From a virus: a DNA stretch of 33,052 nucleotides. Below the pieces are notes generated by a model. It made no database searches and was not told where the DNA came from. It saw only the letters and a list, made by a program, of their open reading frames with translations. Positions 15,485 to 22,008 of the stretch are shown piece by piece (the stretch's first letter is position 1; each line of letters begins with the position of its first letter). A program made the translations under genes and the position numbers. Where the stretch lies: the IMG/VR virus record IMGVR_UViG_3300035183_000599, positions 1-33,052 of that record; one strand, written 5' to 3'.

Positions 15485-16162
15485 TTATTCAATCTCCCTC
15501 AACGCATTACCACACGAAGGGCATGGAATCTCTTTCCCTTTTGGCTTGTGTGCATCTTTACTATACTGACCACAGGTCTCACAATAGTCGTTTATTCTTC
15601 TTAACCTTTTCAGTTGGTATAATGCACAATTTTTTTTGTTTAACATCTTATATACAATTATATTACCAAAAACACTCTTAATTGTTCCACCAAACCTTCT
15701 TTTGTTAATATTCTTTCCGAAATCACTTAAAATGTCATCTCTTGATATTGAAGAATTCTTATCCACAGTGTAATTATTTTTTAAAAATTCCCTAAATTCA
15801 TAATCAATACAATTTTTTCTACTTCTATCTTCTTGTGCTGGTGTTGATTCAAATTCAGACTCTTCATATTCATCTTCTTCTTCTTGTGTTAGTTGTTCTT
15901 CATTATGATTACCACGTAGCATTTCACTAAGCACTTCCTGAATCGTACTTCTTAGCAATTCATTGTCTATATTTTCCCTAATTACATCTTTAAGTACATC
16001 TTTAATCATTGGTTGTAAATTATTGTTAATCATAGATTTATCCTCCTTTTGAATTAATATGTTTCTGCCGCATACTGGGCATTGATTAGTTTGGTTTGTT
16101 CTTGGTTGGTCTTGTTCTTCTAAGCAAAATAAACATAGTCGATTGTATTCTGCATTAAACAT
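15485..16162 (-). CDS. Double zinc-ribbon/winged-helix-like protein
   Basis: 225 aa; AAAGGAAATT ribosome site. The N-terminal ribbon is LCLFC...CPVCG (about residues 9-34). A helical stretch follows (MIKDVLKDVIRENIDNELLRSTIQEVLSEML), then an acidic Glu-rich linker, a winged-helix-like segment (DYEFREFLKNNYTVDKNSSI...KRRFGGTIKSVFGN), and a C-terminal ribbon CETCGQYSKDAHKPKG...CPSCG. The RFGGTIKSVFG pattern recalls the DNA-binding tail of D5/P4-like primases. First gene of the leftward operon, so a DNA- or RNA-binding early regulator is plausible. The paralogue at 13747-14208 retains only the second half. Confidence 0.75.
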   Translation of the reverse strand: MFNAEYNRLCLFCLEEQDQPRTNQTNQCPVCGRNILIQKEDKSMINNNLQPMIKDVLKDVIRENIDNELLRSTIQEVLSEMLRGNHNEEQLTQEEEDEYEESEFESTPAQEDRSRKNCIDYEFREFLKNNYTVDKNSSISRDDILSDFGKNINKRRFGGTIKSVFGNIIVYKMLNKKNCALYQLKRLRRINDYCETCGQYSKDAHKPKGKEIPCPSCGNALREIE

Positions 16163-16286
16163 AATTTCCTTTCGTTATTTTTATAATTAATAAATAGAAA
16201 AATTTTTTATTGAATGCAAGTAATTTGTACATAAATTTTATTTATACATTGAAAATATAAATATAAAAAATTTTTATGAGTAAGGT

Positions 16287-16323
16287 ACTATAAAAAGTTA
16301 AACATAGACATTATGTTTATATT
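16287..16323 (+). promoter_or_regulatory. Phage motif P, copy a
   Basis: ACTATAAAAA, 12 bases, CATTATGTTTATATT. Followed by the conserved structured element and then the replication genes. Confidence 0.6.
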
Positions 16324-16348
16324 GAATAATGATAGAGTGGACGTAGAC

Positions 16349-16451
16349 AGCTTATAAACCCATCTAAATCGAACGTAAATTGGTCTATAAGCTATTATTC
16401 TTACTTTGGAGTGGTCTAATAGAGGTTTTAAGAGAAAGTGGCCTATAAACG
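16349..16451 (+). ncRNA. Conserved non-coding element, copy A
   Basis: Begins with an 8-bp inverted repeat AGCTTATA...TATAAGCT (16349-16356, 16386-16393), extended past one mismatch by three pairs, whose loop holds AATCGAACG. This and the following ~60 bases align with 19601-19695: AAACCCA, AATCGAACG.AAAT, TGGA.G.GGT...ATAG...TTTT, and GCCT...ATAAAC/TATAAC. Two copies in separate intergenic regions suggest a structured RNA or regulator-binding region; no known family recognised. Confidence 0.5.
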
Positions 16452-16470
16452 AAAATTAACAAAAATTAAT

Positions 16471-16498
16471 TTGACAAACGGAATTTTTGTTATATATT
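16471..16498 (+). promoter_or_regulatory. Sigma-70-type promoter for the replication operon
   Basis: TTGACA (16471-16476), 16-bp spacer, TATATT (16493-16498), about 45 bases before the 16546 start. Shares its first ~14 bases with the leftward promoter at 13672. Confidence 0.75.
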
Positions 16499-16545
16499 GC
16501 TCGTGTAATTAAATATGTAAAATTGTTCAAAAAGGGATAAACAAG

Positions 16546-16902
16546 ATGAAAAAATATTTTAAAATTCCAACAAAAATTTATGACCACATTTTTTTAGATG
16601 ATGGTTTAAGTAAAAATGAGATTCAGGTATTACTAGTCATAGCAAGACTTACTTTTGGACTTAACAAAGAAAAAACTATGGCTAGTATCAGATACATAGC
16701 CTCATGGATTAAAGACTACAGTGGATATTTTTATGAAAATGAAGATAAAAAGGAAAATAAAAATAAAAATATATGTAGCATAAGTATAGCAATAAATAAA
16801 TTAATCAAAAAAGGCATACTAAACTACGAGTGGACAACCTGTAACGGAAGAAAGACAAGGGTACTGTTTTTTAATAATAATTATCTACAACATTTTCAAT
16901 AA
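16546..16902 (+). CDS. Winged-helix replication/regulatory protein (phage O N-terminal-like)
   Basis: 118 aa, AAAGGGAT ribosome site. It has the phage replication protein O N-terminal fold: KIPTKIYDHIFLDDGLSKNEIQVLLVIARLTFGLNKEK, ASIRYIASWI, then a Lys/Asn-rich insertion, SISIAINKLIKKGILNYEW and TRVLFFNNNYL. The insertion is absent from its paralogue at 17273. It consists of the DNA-binding domain only, with no C-terminal domain. The iteron array starts two bases after its stop codon. Likely binds the iterons, perhaps as a copy-control or autoregulatory version of the larger initiator; this is inference. Confidence 0.8.
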   Translation: MKKYFKIPTKIYDHIFLDDGLSKNEIQVLLVIARLTFGLNKEKTMASIRYIASWIKDYSGYFYENEDKKENKNKNICSISIAINKLIKKGILNYEWTTCNGRKTRVLFFNNNYLQHFQ

Positions 16903-16904
16903 TT

Positions 16905-17088
16905 ACATAGTGCGATTCTCACCATCTACATAGTGAGATTCGCACCATGTACATAGTGCGATTTGTACTATACTCATAGTGCGATTTGTACCACATACAT
17001 AGTGCGATTTGTACTATACTCATAGTGAGAATCGCACTACGTTTACATAGTGCGATTTGTACCATGTTACATAGTGCGATTCTGACAC
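16905..17088 (+). repeat. Array of eight ~23-bp iterons, putative replication origin
   Basis: Core ACATAGTGCGATTTGTACCA or close variants starts at 16905, 16928, 16951, 16974, 16997, 17020, 17045 and 17069. Spacing is exactly 23 bp for the first five steps, then 25 and 24. Variants include TCATAG starts and AGTGAGATTCGCAC forms; the sixth (AGTGAGAATCGCACTA) reads nearly as the reverse complement of the first. Directly repeated sites next to an O-like initiator gene and an AT-rich stretch are typical of iteron origins. Confidence 0.9.
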
Positions 17089-17272
17089 AAAGAAATGAAA
17101 AAATTAATTAAATGAAAAATACTATAGAAATAAAAATAATTGGAAAAAAAAAAAAAAAGAAAGAAAGAAAAAAGTAGTAGTAGTAGTAAAAAAAAAATCA
17201 CTACTACTACAATTTTTCCTTTTCAATTTTTTTTAAATAAAAAAAGCATTAACCAAAAGGAGAAATATTATC
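17089..17272 (+). other. AT-rich origin flank with hairpin
   Basis: No gene. Almost entirely A/T, with a 15-A run (17144-17158), a purine-rich AAGAAAG tract and an 11-bp perfect hairpin GTAGTAGTAGT/ACTACTACTAC (17177-17187, 17200-17210) with an A-rich 12-base loop, followed by a T-rich strand. Suits a DNA-unwinding element; the hairpin may act as terminator or single-strand initiation site. The next gene's ribosome site AAAGGAG is at the right edge. Confidence 0.7.
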
Positions 17273-18052
17273 ATGAAACCATATTCCAAAATAGATAACA
17301 GTGTATACGATAAAGTTCTTTTAGATACTAATAATTTAAGTAAAAACGAAATTAGAGTAATATTTGCAATTATAAGACTTACTTTTGGATTTAACAGAGA
17401 AAAAACTATAGCTAGTGCTAGATATATTTCAGGATGGATTAATAATAAAAATATTAGTACTGTAAATAGAGCAATAAATAAATTAATAAAAAAGAAGATA
17501 TTAGACTTTGAATATACATACTACAATGGTAAAAAAACAAAAGTATTATTTTTTAATAAAGAGTATTTAAAGTCAATAGGGGGTATGCTTTCGCCGAAGG
17601 AAGAAGATTTTAATATATCTACTAGTTCCGCCCCCGCCGCCGCCGAAGGCGTATGTGCGGACATAAGTGATACTGATACTGATAGCGTTAGCGATACTAA
17701 TAATGGTACTGATAACAGTAGCGATAGTAATGCTGAAAAGTTTGATACACTGTTTCGAGAATTTTTTAATAGAAAGAGAGATGGTAACATAGATTTTGTT
17801 GAGAAAAAAAATAAAAGACTTGAAAGATGGAGGAGATTATTGGGTGTATTTGAATTTGATAAATTAAGTTCTAGATTAAAGTCATTTGAGAATACTAGAA
17901 ACGAATTCTACACAAAGAAAGCCAGTAATAAGTATAGTCCAGCTTTATTTGAACTGTTCTGTAATCAGGGTATTGATACGGAAAAGGACAAGGATAATAA
18001 TAAGGACAAAGAATTATATCGTAATTTTGTAGATTTAGTAATAATAAAATAA
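17273..18052 (+). CDS. Replication initiator, lambda O-like
   Basis: 259 aa, AAAGGAGAAA ribosome site. Residues 1-100 are a winged helix paralogous to the 16546 protein (KIDNSVYDKVLLDTNNLSKNEIRVIFAII-type, ARYISGWI, VNRAINKLIKKKILDFEY, TKVLFFNKEYL). A low-complexity acidic Ser/Asp/Thr/Asn linker (about 120-160) leads to a C-terminal helical domain (EFFNRKRDGNIDF... to the end) likely to contact the helicase loader. Organisation (DNA-binding N-terminus, linker, protein-binding C-terminus, adjacent iterons, loader gene next) matches lambda O. A GC-rich insert (17627-17661) encodes SAPAAAEG at the start of the linker. Confidence 0.8.
   Translation: MKPYSKIDNSVYDKVLLDTNNLSKNEIRVIFAIIRLTFGFNREKTIASARYISGWINNKNISTVNRAINKLIKKKILDFEYTYYNGKKTKVLFFNKEYLKSIGGMLSPKEEDFNISTSSAPAAAEGVCADISDTDTDSVSDTNNGTDNSSDSNAEKFDTLFREFFNRKRDGNIDFVEKKNKRLERWRRLLGVFEFDKLSSRLKSFENTRNEFYTKKASNKYSPALFELFCNQGIDTEKDKDNNKDKELYRNFVDLVIIK
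17627..17661. other. GC-rich island inside the initiator gene
   Basis: About 35 bases of G/C-dominated sequence (TCCGCCCCCGCCGCCGCC..., bounded by TCCGC and GCGGA) in a gene otherwise near 30% G+C. The 9-mer CGCCGAAGG also occurs at 17592-17600 and 17641-17649. Encodes an Ala/Pro stretch in the linker. Confidence 0.6.
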
Positions 18053-18081
18053 ACAATAAAAATGAAAGGAGAATAAACAAT

Positions 18082-18861
18082 ATGAAACTTGTTGAAAGTA
18101 CATTTTTTTCTAAAAAATTATCGCCTAATAAATTAGGTGAAACTTTAAAATGTCATAATTGTGGTAATACTTTTGAAACGAAAAAGTCATATCCAGACGA
18201 GTATTACGAATACATGGTTAAGCACATTTTTCCTTATTTGTATGAAAGAAATTACGTTTGTTTTGATTGCTATGAGTCTCTTTCGGATAGAGAAGTAGAT
18301 AAATTTAGTCTCGCAGTAGACTTATACTATAACGGTGTTAATAGTGATATGTCCTTTTGTAATTTTGATAATTTTAATGCTACAGATAAGAAAAGTAAAT
18401 TACTTCTTGAAGAAGTAATAAAATGGTATAGGTCTGATGGAAAATTTCTAATTATTTTATCAGAAGGTAAAGACAAGACCCATCTTGCTATATCCTGTTT
18501 TGCTGAGTATTATTTTAATAATTATGACGATGATTATAACGATGATGATAATTATAAAAAATTCATTTTCGTTAATGAAAGAGATATATTTAATAAGATG
18601 GAAAATTGTCGTAATACTAGATACAGTACTGAAGCTGTAAAGGCAGAATTAATCAATGCTGATTGGTTGATTATAGATGATTTATTTTCTAGTAACATGT
18701 CCGAATCTGATATAGATGTAATATTAGATATTATCGAAGGGAGAAGAAGTAAAGAAGGCAGAATGATATTAAATAGCAGCTTAACACTTGAAGAAATTGA
18801 AGGAATTGATAGTAGAATTTTTAATAAATTTTCAAATTTGTTTAAAGTTATTCAGGCTTAA
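18082..18861 (+). CDS. DnaC-like helicase loader with N-terminal zinc ribbon
   Basis: 259 aa, AAAGGAGAAT ribosome site. The N-terminal ribbon is C24-x2-C27 ... C60-x2-C63. An AAA+ domain follows: Walker A region FLIILSEGKDKTHLA (127-133) and Walker B WLIIDDLF (D199, D200). The C-terminal RMILNSSLTLEEIEGIDSRIFNKF resembles the DnaC sensor/arginine region ('...sNl...el...Ri.sR'). Walker A is degenerate: the usual GxxGxGKT reads LSEGKDKT, with Leu and Asp in place of two glycines, so ATP use may be weak. Expected to load the host DnaB helicase at the iteron origin with the O-like initiator; no phage helicase is present. Confidence 0.8.
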   Translation: MKLVESTFFSKKLSPNKLGETLKCHNCGNTFETKKSYPDEYYEYMVKHIFPYLYERNYVCFDCYESLSDREVDKFSLAVDLYYNGVNSDMSFCNFDNFNATDKKSKLLLEEVIKWYRSDGKFLIILSEGKDKTHLAISCFAEYYFNNYDDDYNDDDNYKKFIFVNERDIFNKMENCRNTRYSTEAVKAELINADWLIIDDLFSSNMSESDIDVILDIIEGRRSKEGRMILNSSLTLEEIEGIDSRIFNKFSNLFKVIQA

Positions 18862-18928
18862 AAGATATACACACTTGGGTTATATGTCTACTTTTCTATA
18901 CACTTTATGAATATAGTTAGGTAAAACT

Positions 18929-19015
18929 ATGCAAATTCTTCCATTTTTAACGATTTTTATGCTATTGAGCTATGTCTACTTTTGTGGACAGTTAGATATT
19001 CACACATTCAGATAA
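18929..19015 (+). CDS. Possible 28-aa hydrophobic peptide
   Basis: Reads MQILPFLTIFMLLSYVYFCG then eight more residues; one membrane-spanning-type segment. Its leader AATATAGTTAGGTAAA is nearly the same as that before the 19145 gene. No standard ribosome site and no recognised family, so this may be chance; the second TATGTCTACTTTT repeat lies inside it. Confidence 0.25.
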   Translation: MQILPFLTIFMLLSYVYFCGQLDIHTFR

Positions 19016-19044
19016 TTTTATCTTAAATTAAATTTTCACCAGAC

Positions 19045-19081
19045 ACTATAAAAATCATATCATAGACATTATATTTTCATT
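19045..19081 (+). promoter_or_regulatory. Phage motif P, copy b
   Basis: ACTATAAAAA, 12 bases, CATTATATTTTCATT, 64 bases before the sigma-like gene and immediately before the hairpin at 19084. Confidence 0.6.
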
Positions 19082-19083
19082 AG

Positions 19084-19122
19084 ATGGCTATCCGAGATTT
19101 TATTAAGATAGCCATTTTTTTT
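19084..19122 (+). terminator. Hairpin plus T-run: terminator or leader attenuator
   Basis: 9-bp stem ATGGCTATC/GATAGCCAT with a 14-base loop and eight T. It can end replication-operon transcripts. If motif P copy b is a promoter, the hairpin would lie at the extreme 5' end of its transcript, making an attenuator or stabilising cap equally possible. Confidence 0.75.
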
Positions 19123-19144
19123 AAATATAGTTGGGTAAATATGT

Positions 19145-19600
19145 ATGACTGAAGTTCAACTAAAAAACATAGCTTTGGCTAAAAAATGGCTAAAGTATTT
19201 TCATCGTCAGTATAATGAAGACGATGTGGAAGACGTGATTGAGTTTGCTCTCGGTCTGGACTCGTCTGTAACTGAATTAGATATTATAAACTATATTCGA
19301 GAGAGGTATAAGAAAATGAGAAGGAATGAGAATAAGAGCTTTGTAGACGATATGGACTCTATACCTGTTGAAGATGAAAATATTCTTTCTTTTGAGGAAG
19401 AACAGTATAATCAAGTTTTGGAGAAAGAATTAGACAGGATTCTAACGAAGCGAGAGAAAGCACTTTTTCTTTACAGACTCAATAAAGTCCCGTATAAAGA
19501 CCTTTCTCATAGGTTTCATTTATCAGAAATAGCCTTAAAAACCATTTATAGAAAGGCTGTAAAAAAGGTTAGGCAAAAAATAGACTTGGACTCCCTCTAA
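19145..19600 (+). CDS. Sigma-70 region 4-like transcription factor
   Basis: 151 aa. An ATG four bases earlier opens only three codons; no strong ribosome site is present, just GGGTAAAT. The N-terminal half is charged and helical. The C-terminal ~60 residues (ELDRILTKREKALFLYRLN, VPYKDLSHRFHLSEIALKTIYRKAVKKVRQKI) match the region 4 helix-turn-helix of sigma factors and phage late-gene activators (ArpU/RinA-type positioning). Position just before the terminase genes suggests control of late transcription. It could read motif P or the operator-like dyads at 19718-19763; both are inference. Confidence 0.75.
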   Translation: MTEVQLKNIALAKKWLKYFHRQYNEDDVEDVIEFALGLDSSVTELDIINYIRERYKKMRRNENKSFVDDMDSIPVEDENILSFEEEQYNQVLEKELDRILTKREKALFLYRLNKVPYKDLSHRFHLSEIALKTIYRKAVKKVRQKIDLDSL

Positions 19601-19695
19601 AAACCCACCGCAATCGAACGGAAATGGCCTTTGCAGCCTCTATCTCTGTCTGGAAGGGGTAGGATAGCCCTTTTTGGAGATAGCCTCTTATAACT
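19601..19695 (+). ncRNA. Conserved non-coding element, copy B
   Basis: Starts one base after the sigma-like gene. Aligns with copy A (16349-16451), sharing AAACCCA, AATCGAACG and the distal GG.GGT..ATAG..TTTT..GCCT block. It can fold as a nested structure: CTATCTC (19640-19646) with GAGATAG (19677-19683), enclosing AAGGG/CCCTT (19654-19658, 19668-19672) followed by T. The inner stem plus T run could also end transcription. Confidence 0.5.
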
Positions 19696-19717
19696 AATTT
19701 TAGAGCGATTTTTGATG

Positions 19718-19763
19718 TAACTTATATAGGTTATAATTTGAAATATAACTTTATATGGTTATA
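19718..19763 (+). promoter_or_regulatory. Tandem operator-like dyads upstream of the terminase genes
   Basis: Two related inverted repeats: TAACTTATATAGGTTA (19718-19733, palindromic except one pair) and TATAACTTTATATGGTTATA (19744-19763, TATAAC...GTTATA arms). The rest of 19696-19900 is AT-rich with no gene seen. Their centres lie about 28 bp apart, so they could bind a dimeric regulator twice. Confidence 0.5.
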
Positions 19764-19900
19764 CTTTTTGTCTTTAAAAATTCTATTTATATTAATGGAG
19801 ACCCATGTGATAAATATATTTTTATGTACAATTTAAGACTTTAATGTCTTAATATTAGTATTTTTTAACTTAATGTAACAAAAAAATTTTTCTTTTGCAA

Positions 19901-20326
19901 ATGAGTGAAGAAGACAAGAAAAAAGATGTAGAGTATACCAAAAAATTTCTTAAACAGTTAGAGGAAGAATATCCAATCCAGTTTGAAAAGGATGGGAAGT
20001 TTAAGAAGGGGTCTAAGCCTTGGATTGTTCGTGATTCTTATAAGATTTACAAACTGAAGAATCTTGTTGAAGGAAAGACTTTAGACGAAATCACATGGGA
20101 AGATGTTGGAAAATTAGCTAAGGCTGCTGTAATAGTTGCGTTAACAAGAGGTGGAGTGAATCTTTCTTCACGGGTAGCAATAGATTTAATGAAAATTATG
20201 ATTCCGCAAAGAGTCATAAATGTCAATGCAGATGTGAAGAAAGACGACAAAGACAAAGTGGAAGTCATTCGGATAGAATTCATAGACTCCATAGACAATA
20301 ACAATAACAATAATGAAAATCAATAA
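19901..20326 (+). CDS. terS: Terminase small subunit
   Basis: 141 aa from ATG at 19901; a TTG two codons earlier is in frame but less likely. No ribosome site is visible in the A/T-rich leader, which is exceptional in this genome. The central helices (LAKAAVIVALTRGGVNLSSRVAIDLMKIMIP) followed by QRVINVNADVKKDDKDKVEVIRIEFIDS and an Asn-rich tail follow the usual small-terminase C-terminal pattern. The next gene, overlapping by 14 bases, is the large subunit. Expected to recognise phage DNA and hand it to TerL. Confidence 0.75.
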   Translation: MSEEDKKKDVEYTKKFLKQLEEEYPIQFEKDGKFKKGSKPWIVRDSYKIYKLKNLVEGKTLDEITWEDVGKLAKAAVIVALTRGGVNLSSRVAIDLMKIMIPQRVINVNADVKKDDKDKVEVIRIEFIDSIDNNNNNNENQ

Positions 20327-21632
20327 GGTCTTTAAGCCACTCTTTCTCTCTAAATCTCGTTACAATATCCTTTGGGGAGGAAGAGGTAGTGGTAAGTCTG
20401 TAGCAGCGACAAATTTTGTTTTGTTGAGAGTGATAAAAGATAATATCAATGCTCTTGTTGTACGTAAATATGCCGCATCGTTAAGGCGTTCTGTTTTGGC
20501 TGAATTTGAGACGCAGATTAAAGCAAATAATTGGACTAAAGATTTTGAAATCAATGTCTCTCCCGCTCAAATCAAATGTTTACTGAATGACAATAAAATC
20601 CATTTTGTTGGGTTAGATGACACAGAGAAGTTAAAGTCAATTCCAAATATATCGTTAATCTTTATTGAAGAAGCGAATGAATTAGATGAAGATGATTTTC
20701 TTTCGTTAGATGCTGGTCTGAGAACAAGTAACAGTCTTCTTCAGATTGTTCTTTGTTTTAACCCAATATCAGAATTCCATTGGCTAAAGAGGAGATTCTT
20801 TGATTCGGAATGGGCAAGAGATGCAAGAATTGAAGGAAGAATTTTAGATATTCACTCAACTTACAGAGATAATAACTTCATTGACAAAGTTGAGTATGAA
20901 CGCACTTTGAAATCCATGTCTGATTCAAGATTCTATTCTATTTATGCTAATGGCCAGTGGGGTTCTTTCTCAGGTAAAATTCTTAATGATTTCACTTTAG
21001 AGAATGTTGTAGAAGGTTATGAGCCAGATGGGTCTGAGAATATATCGTTCGTGTTTGATTGGGGAATCACAAATCCGTCAGTTGTTTCATGTTTTGCAAC
21101 AAGACCAAATGGCGATACTTACCTTTACAAACAACTCTATCGGAAGAATATGTTAATCAGTGATATTGCAGCATGGATGAAGTCTCAACCTGAATTCAAT
21201 TACGTTCATCAATTCATTGCAGACCCAGCAATCAAAGCGAGAGAAAGAGATGGAAGAAGTATTTATGATGACTTTATAGATTTCAATATCTTCTTTCAAC
21301 TTGCCGACAACAATTTCGAGCAAGGAATAGTTAAACTCAATCAAGCATTTAGAGATAAGAAATTATTTGTGTCTCGTAAATGTACAAACACGTTAAATGA
21401 AATAGCATCATATGTATGGGATGATAAAGGGAAAGCAAAAGGAGATGACCATGCGATAGATACACTAAGATATTTTGTTAATTCTATTGATGTCCCTGTT
21501 GTTAATAAAGACAGTAGACCTAAATTTATGATTGCATTAGAATTGGAAGAAGAGAGACGAAAACGGAGAGAAGAAATATTGAATCGTTATGAATATATAA
21601 TCGAAGAACCAGTTTTACCTTTTGAGGACTAA
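20313..21632 (+). CDS. terL: Terminase large subunit (PBSX-type)
   Basis: 439 aa. Packaging ATPase: Walker A GGRGSGKS (about 22-29), Walker B SLIFIEEAN (E119/E120). Nuclease domain: FVFDWGITNPS (D249), FIADPAIKARERDG (D304), KGDDHAIDTLRYFV (D378/D379, D383). Length and motifs fit the PBSX/terminase_3-like family. The enzyme pumps DNA into proheads through the portal and cuts it. Its start lies inside the end of terS, implying coupled translation. Confidence 0.97.
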   Translation: MKINKVFKPLFLSKSRYNILWGGRGSGKSVAATNFVLLRVIKDNINALVVRKYAASLRRSVLAEFETQIKANNWTKDFEINVSPAQIKCLLNDNKIHFVGLDDTEKLKSIPNISLIFIEEANELDEDDFLSLDAGLRTSNSLLQIVLCFNPISEFHWLKRRFFDSEWARDARIEGRILDIHSTYRDNNFIDKVEYERTLKSMSDSRFYSIYANGQWGSFSGKILNDFTLENVVEGYEPDGSENISFVFDWGITNPSVVSCFATRPNGDTYLYKQLYRKNMLISDIAAWMKSQPEFNYVHQFIADPAIKARERDGRSIYDDFIDFNIFFQLADNNFEQGIVKLNQAFRDKKLFVSRKCTNTLNEIASYVWDDKGKAKGDDHAIDTLRYFVNSIDVPVVNKDSRPKFMIALELEEERRKRREEILNRYEYIIEEPVLPFED

Positions 21633-21633
21633 T

Positions 21634-22008
21634 ATGAATAAACCAGGAGAATTAGTTGTAGTGGTAAAGAAACAATCCAAACCTCAACAGAGATTTACTC
21701 AACTGAAAGGTGTATTCAGCAAGTATCTGGATGAGGAATTTGCAAAGAAAGCTGCAATGGCTGGAGTACAAGATGAGTTTGGAGATGATGCAATAGAAGA
21801 GGAATATGAAGATGAGCATGAAGATGGAAAATCTCAAGAAGAAATAACACATGAGCTTAGAGCAATTGAACTCTATCTTCGAGAACTGAAGAATGAAGAC
21901 TATAGCGAAGAGGACTGCAAACGTCATGCAGTAGCTCTTTGGAATCTTGGAAATTTAGACCATACACCTATTGACTATGAGGAGGTGGAAGACATATGGC
22001 GAAGCTAA
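21634..22008 (+). CDS. Unknown acidic head-region protein
   Basis: 124 aa from the ATG at 21634, which follows TTTGAGGACT; an upstream TTG at 21622 has no ribosome site. The N-terminus is basic (VVVKKQSKPQQRF), the middle strongly acidic (DDAIEEEYEDEHEDG), and the C-terminus helical (EITHELRAIELYLRELKNEDYSEEDCKRHAVALWNLGNL). No family recognised. It sits between terminase and portal genes and overlaps the next gene by 13 bases, so a head-assembly role is possible. Confidence 0.75.
   Translation: MNKPGELVVVVKKQSKPQQRFTQLKGVFSKYLDEEFAKKAAMAGVQDEFGDDAIEEEYEDEHEDGKSQEEITHELRAIELYLRELKNEDYSEEDCKRHAVALWNLGNLDHTPIDYEEVEDIWRS

Larger units (their letters stand above)
16163..16545. other. Divergent control region between accessory and replication operons
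   Basis: No gene. It is very AT-rich at the left (AAAAATTTTTT tracts) where leftward transcription must start; a weak TTGCAT-17-TATTTA promoter can be proposed there. To the right it contains motif P copy a, a structured conserved element (16349-16451) and a consensus promoter at 16471-16498. Confidence 0.7.
18862..19144 (+). other. Intergenic control region before the sigma-like gene
   Basis: Contains a 13-bp direct repeat TATGTCTACTTTT (18883-18895 and 18971-18983), each copy near an AGATATnCACAC element (18863, 18993), a possible 28-codon gene, motif P copy b and a terminator-type hairpin. AATATAGTTnGGTAAA precedes both the 28-codon frame and the 19145 gene. Confidence 0.6.

Noticed and set aside
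16905-17088. CRISPR array
   Set aside because: Units repeat every 23 bp with no unique spacers between them; the pattern is that of iterons beside an initiator gene.
19601-19625. tRNA (AATCGAACG read in reverse resembles a T-arm)
   Set aside because: No cloverleaf: the flanking bases do not form 5-bp T-stem or acceptor pairing on either strand.
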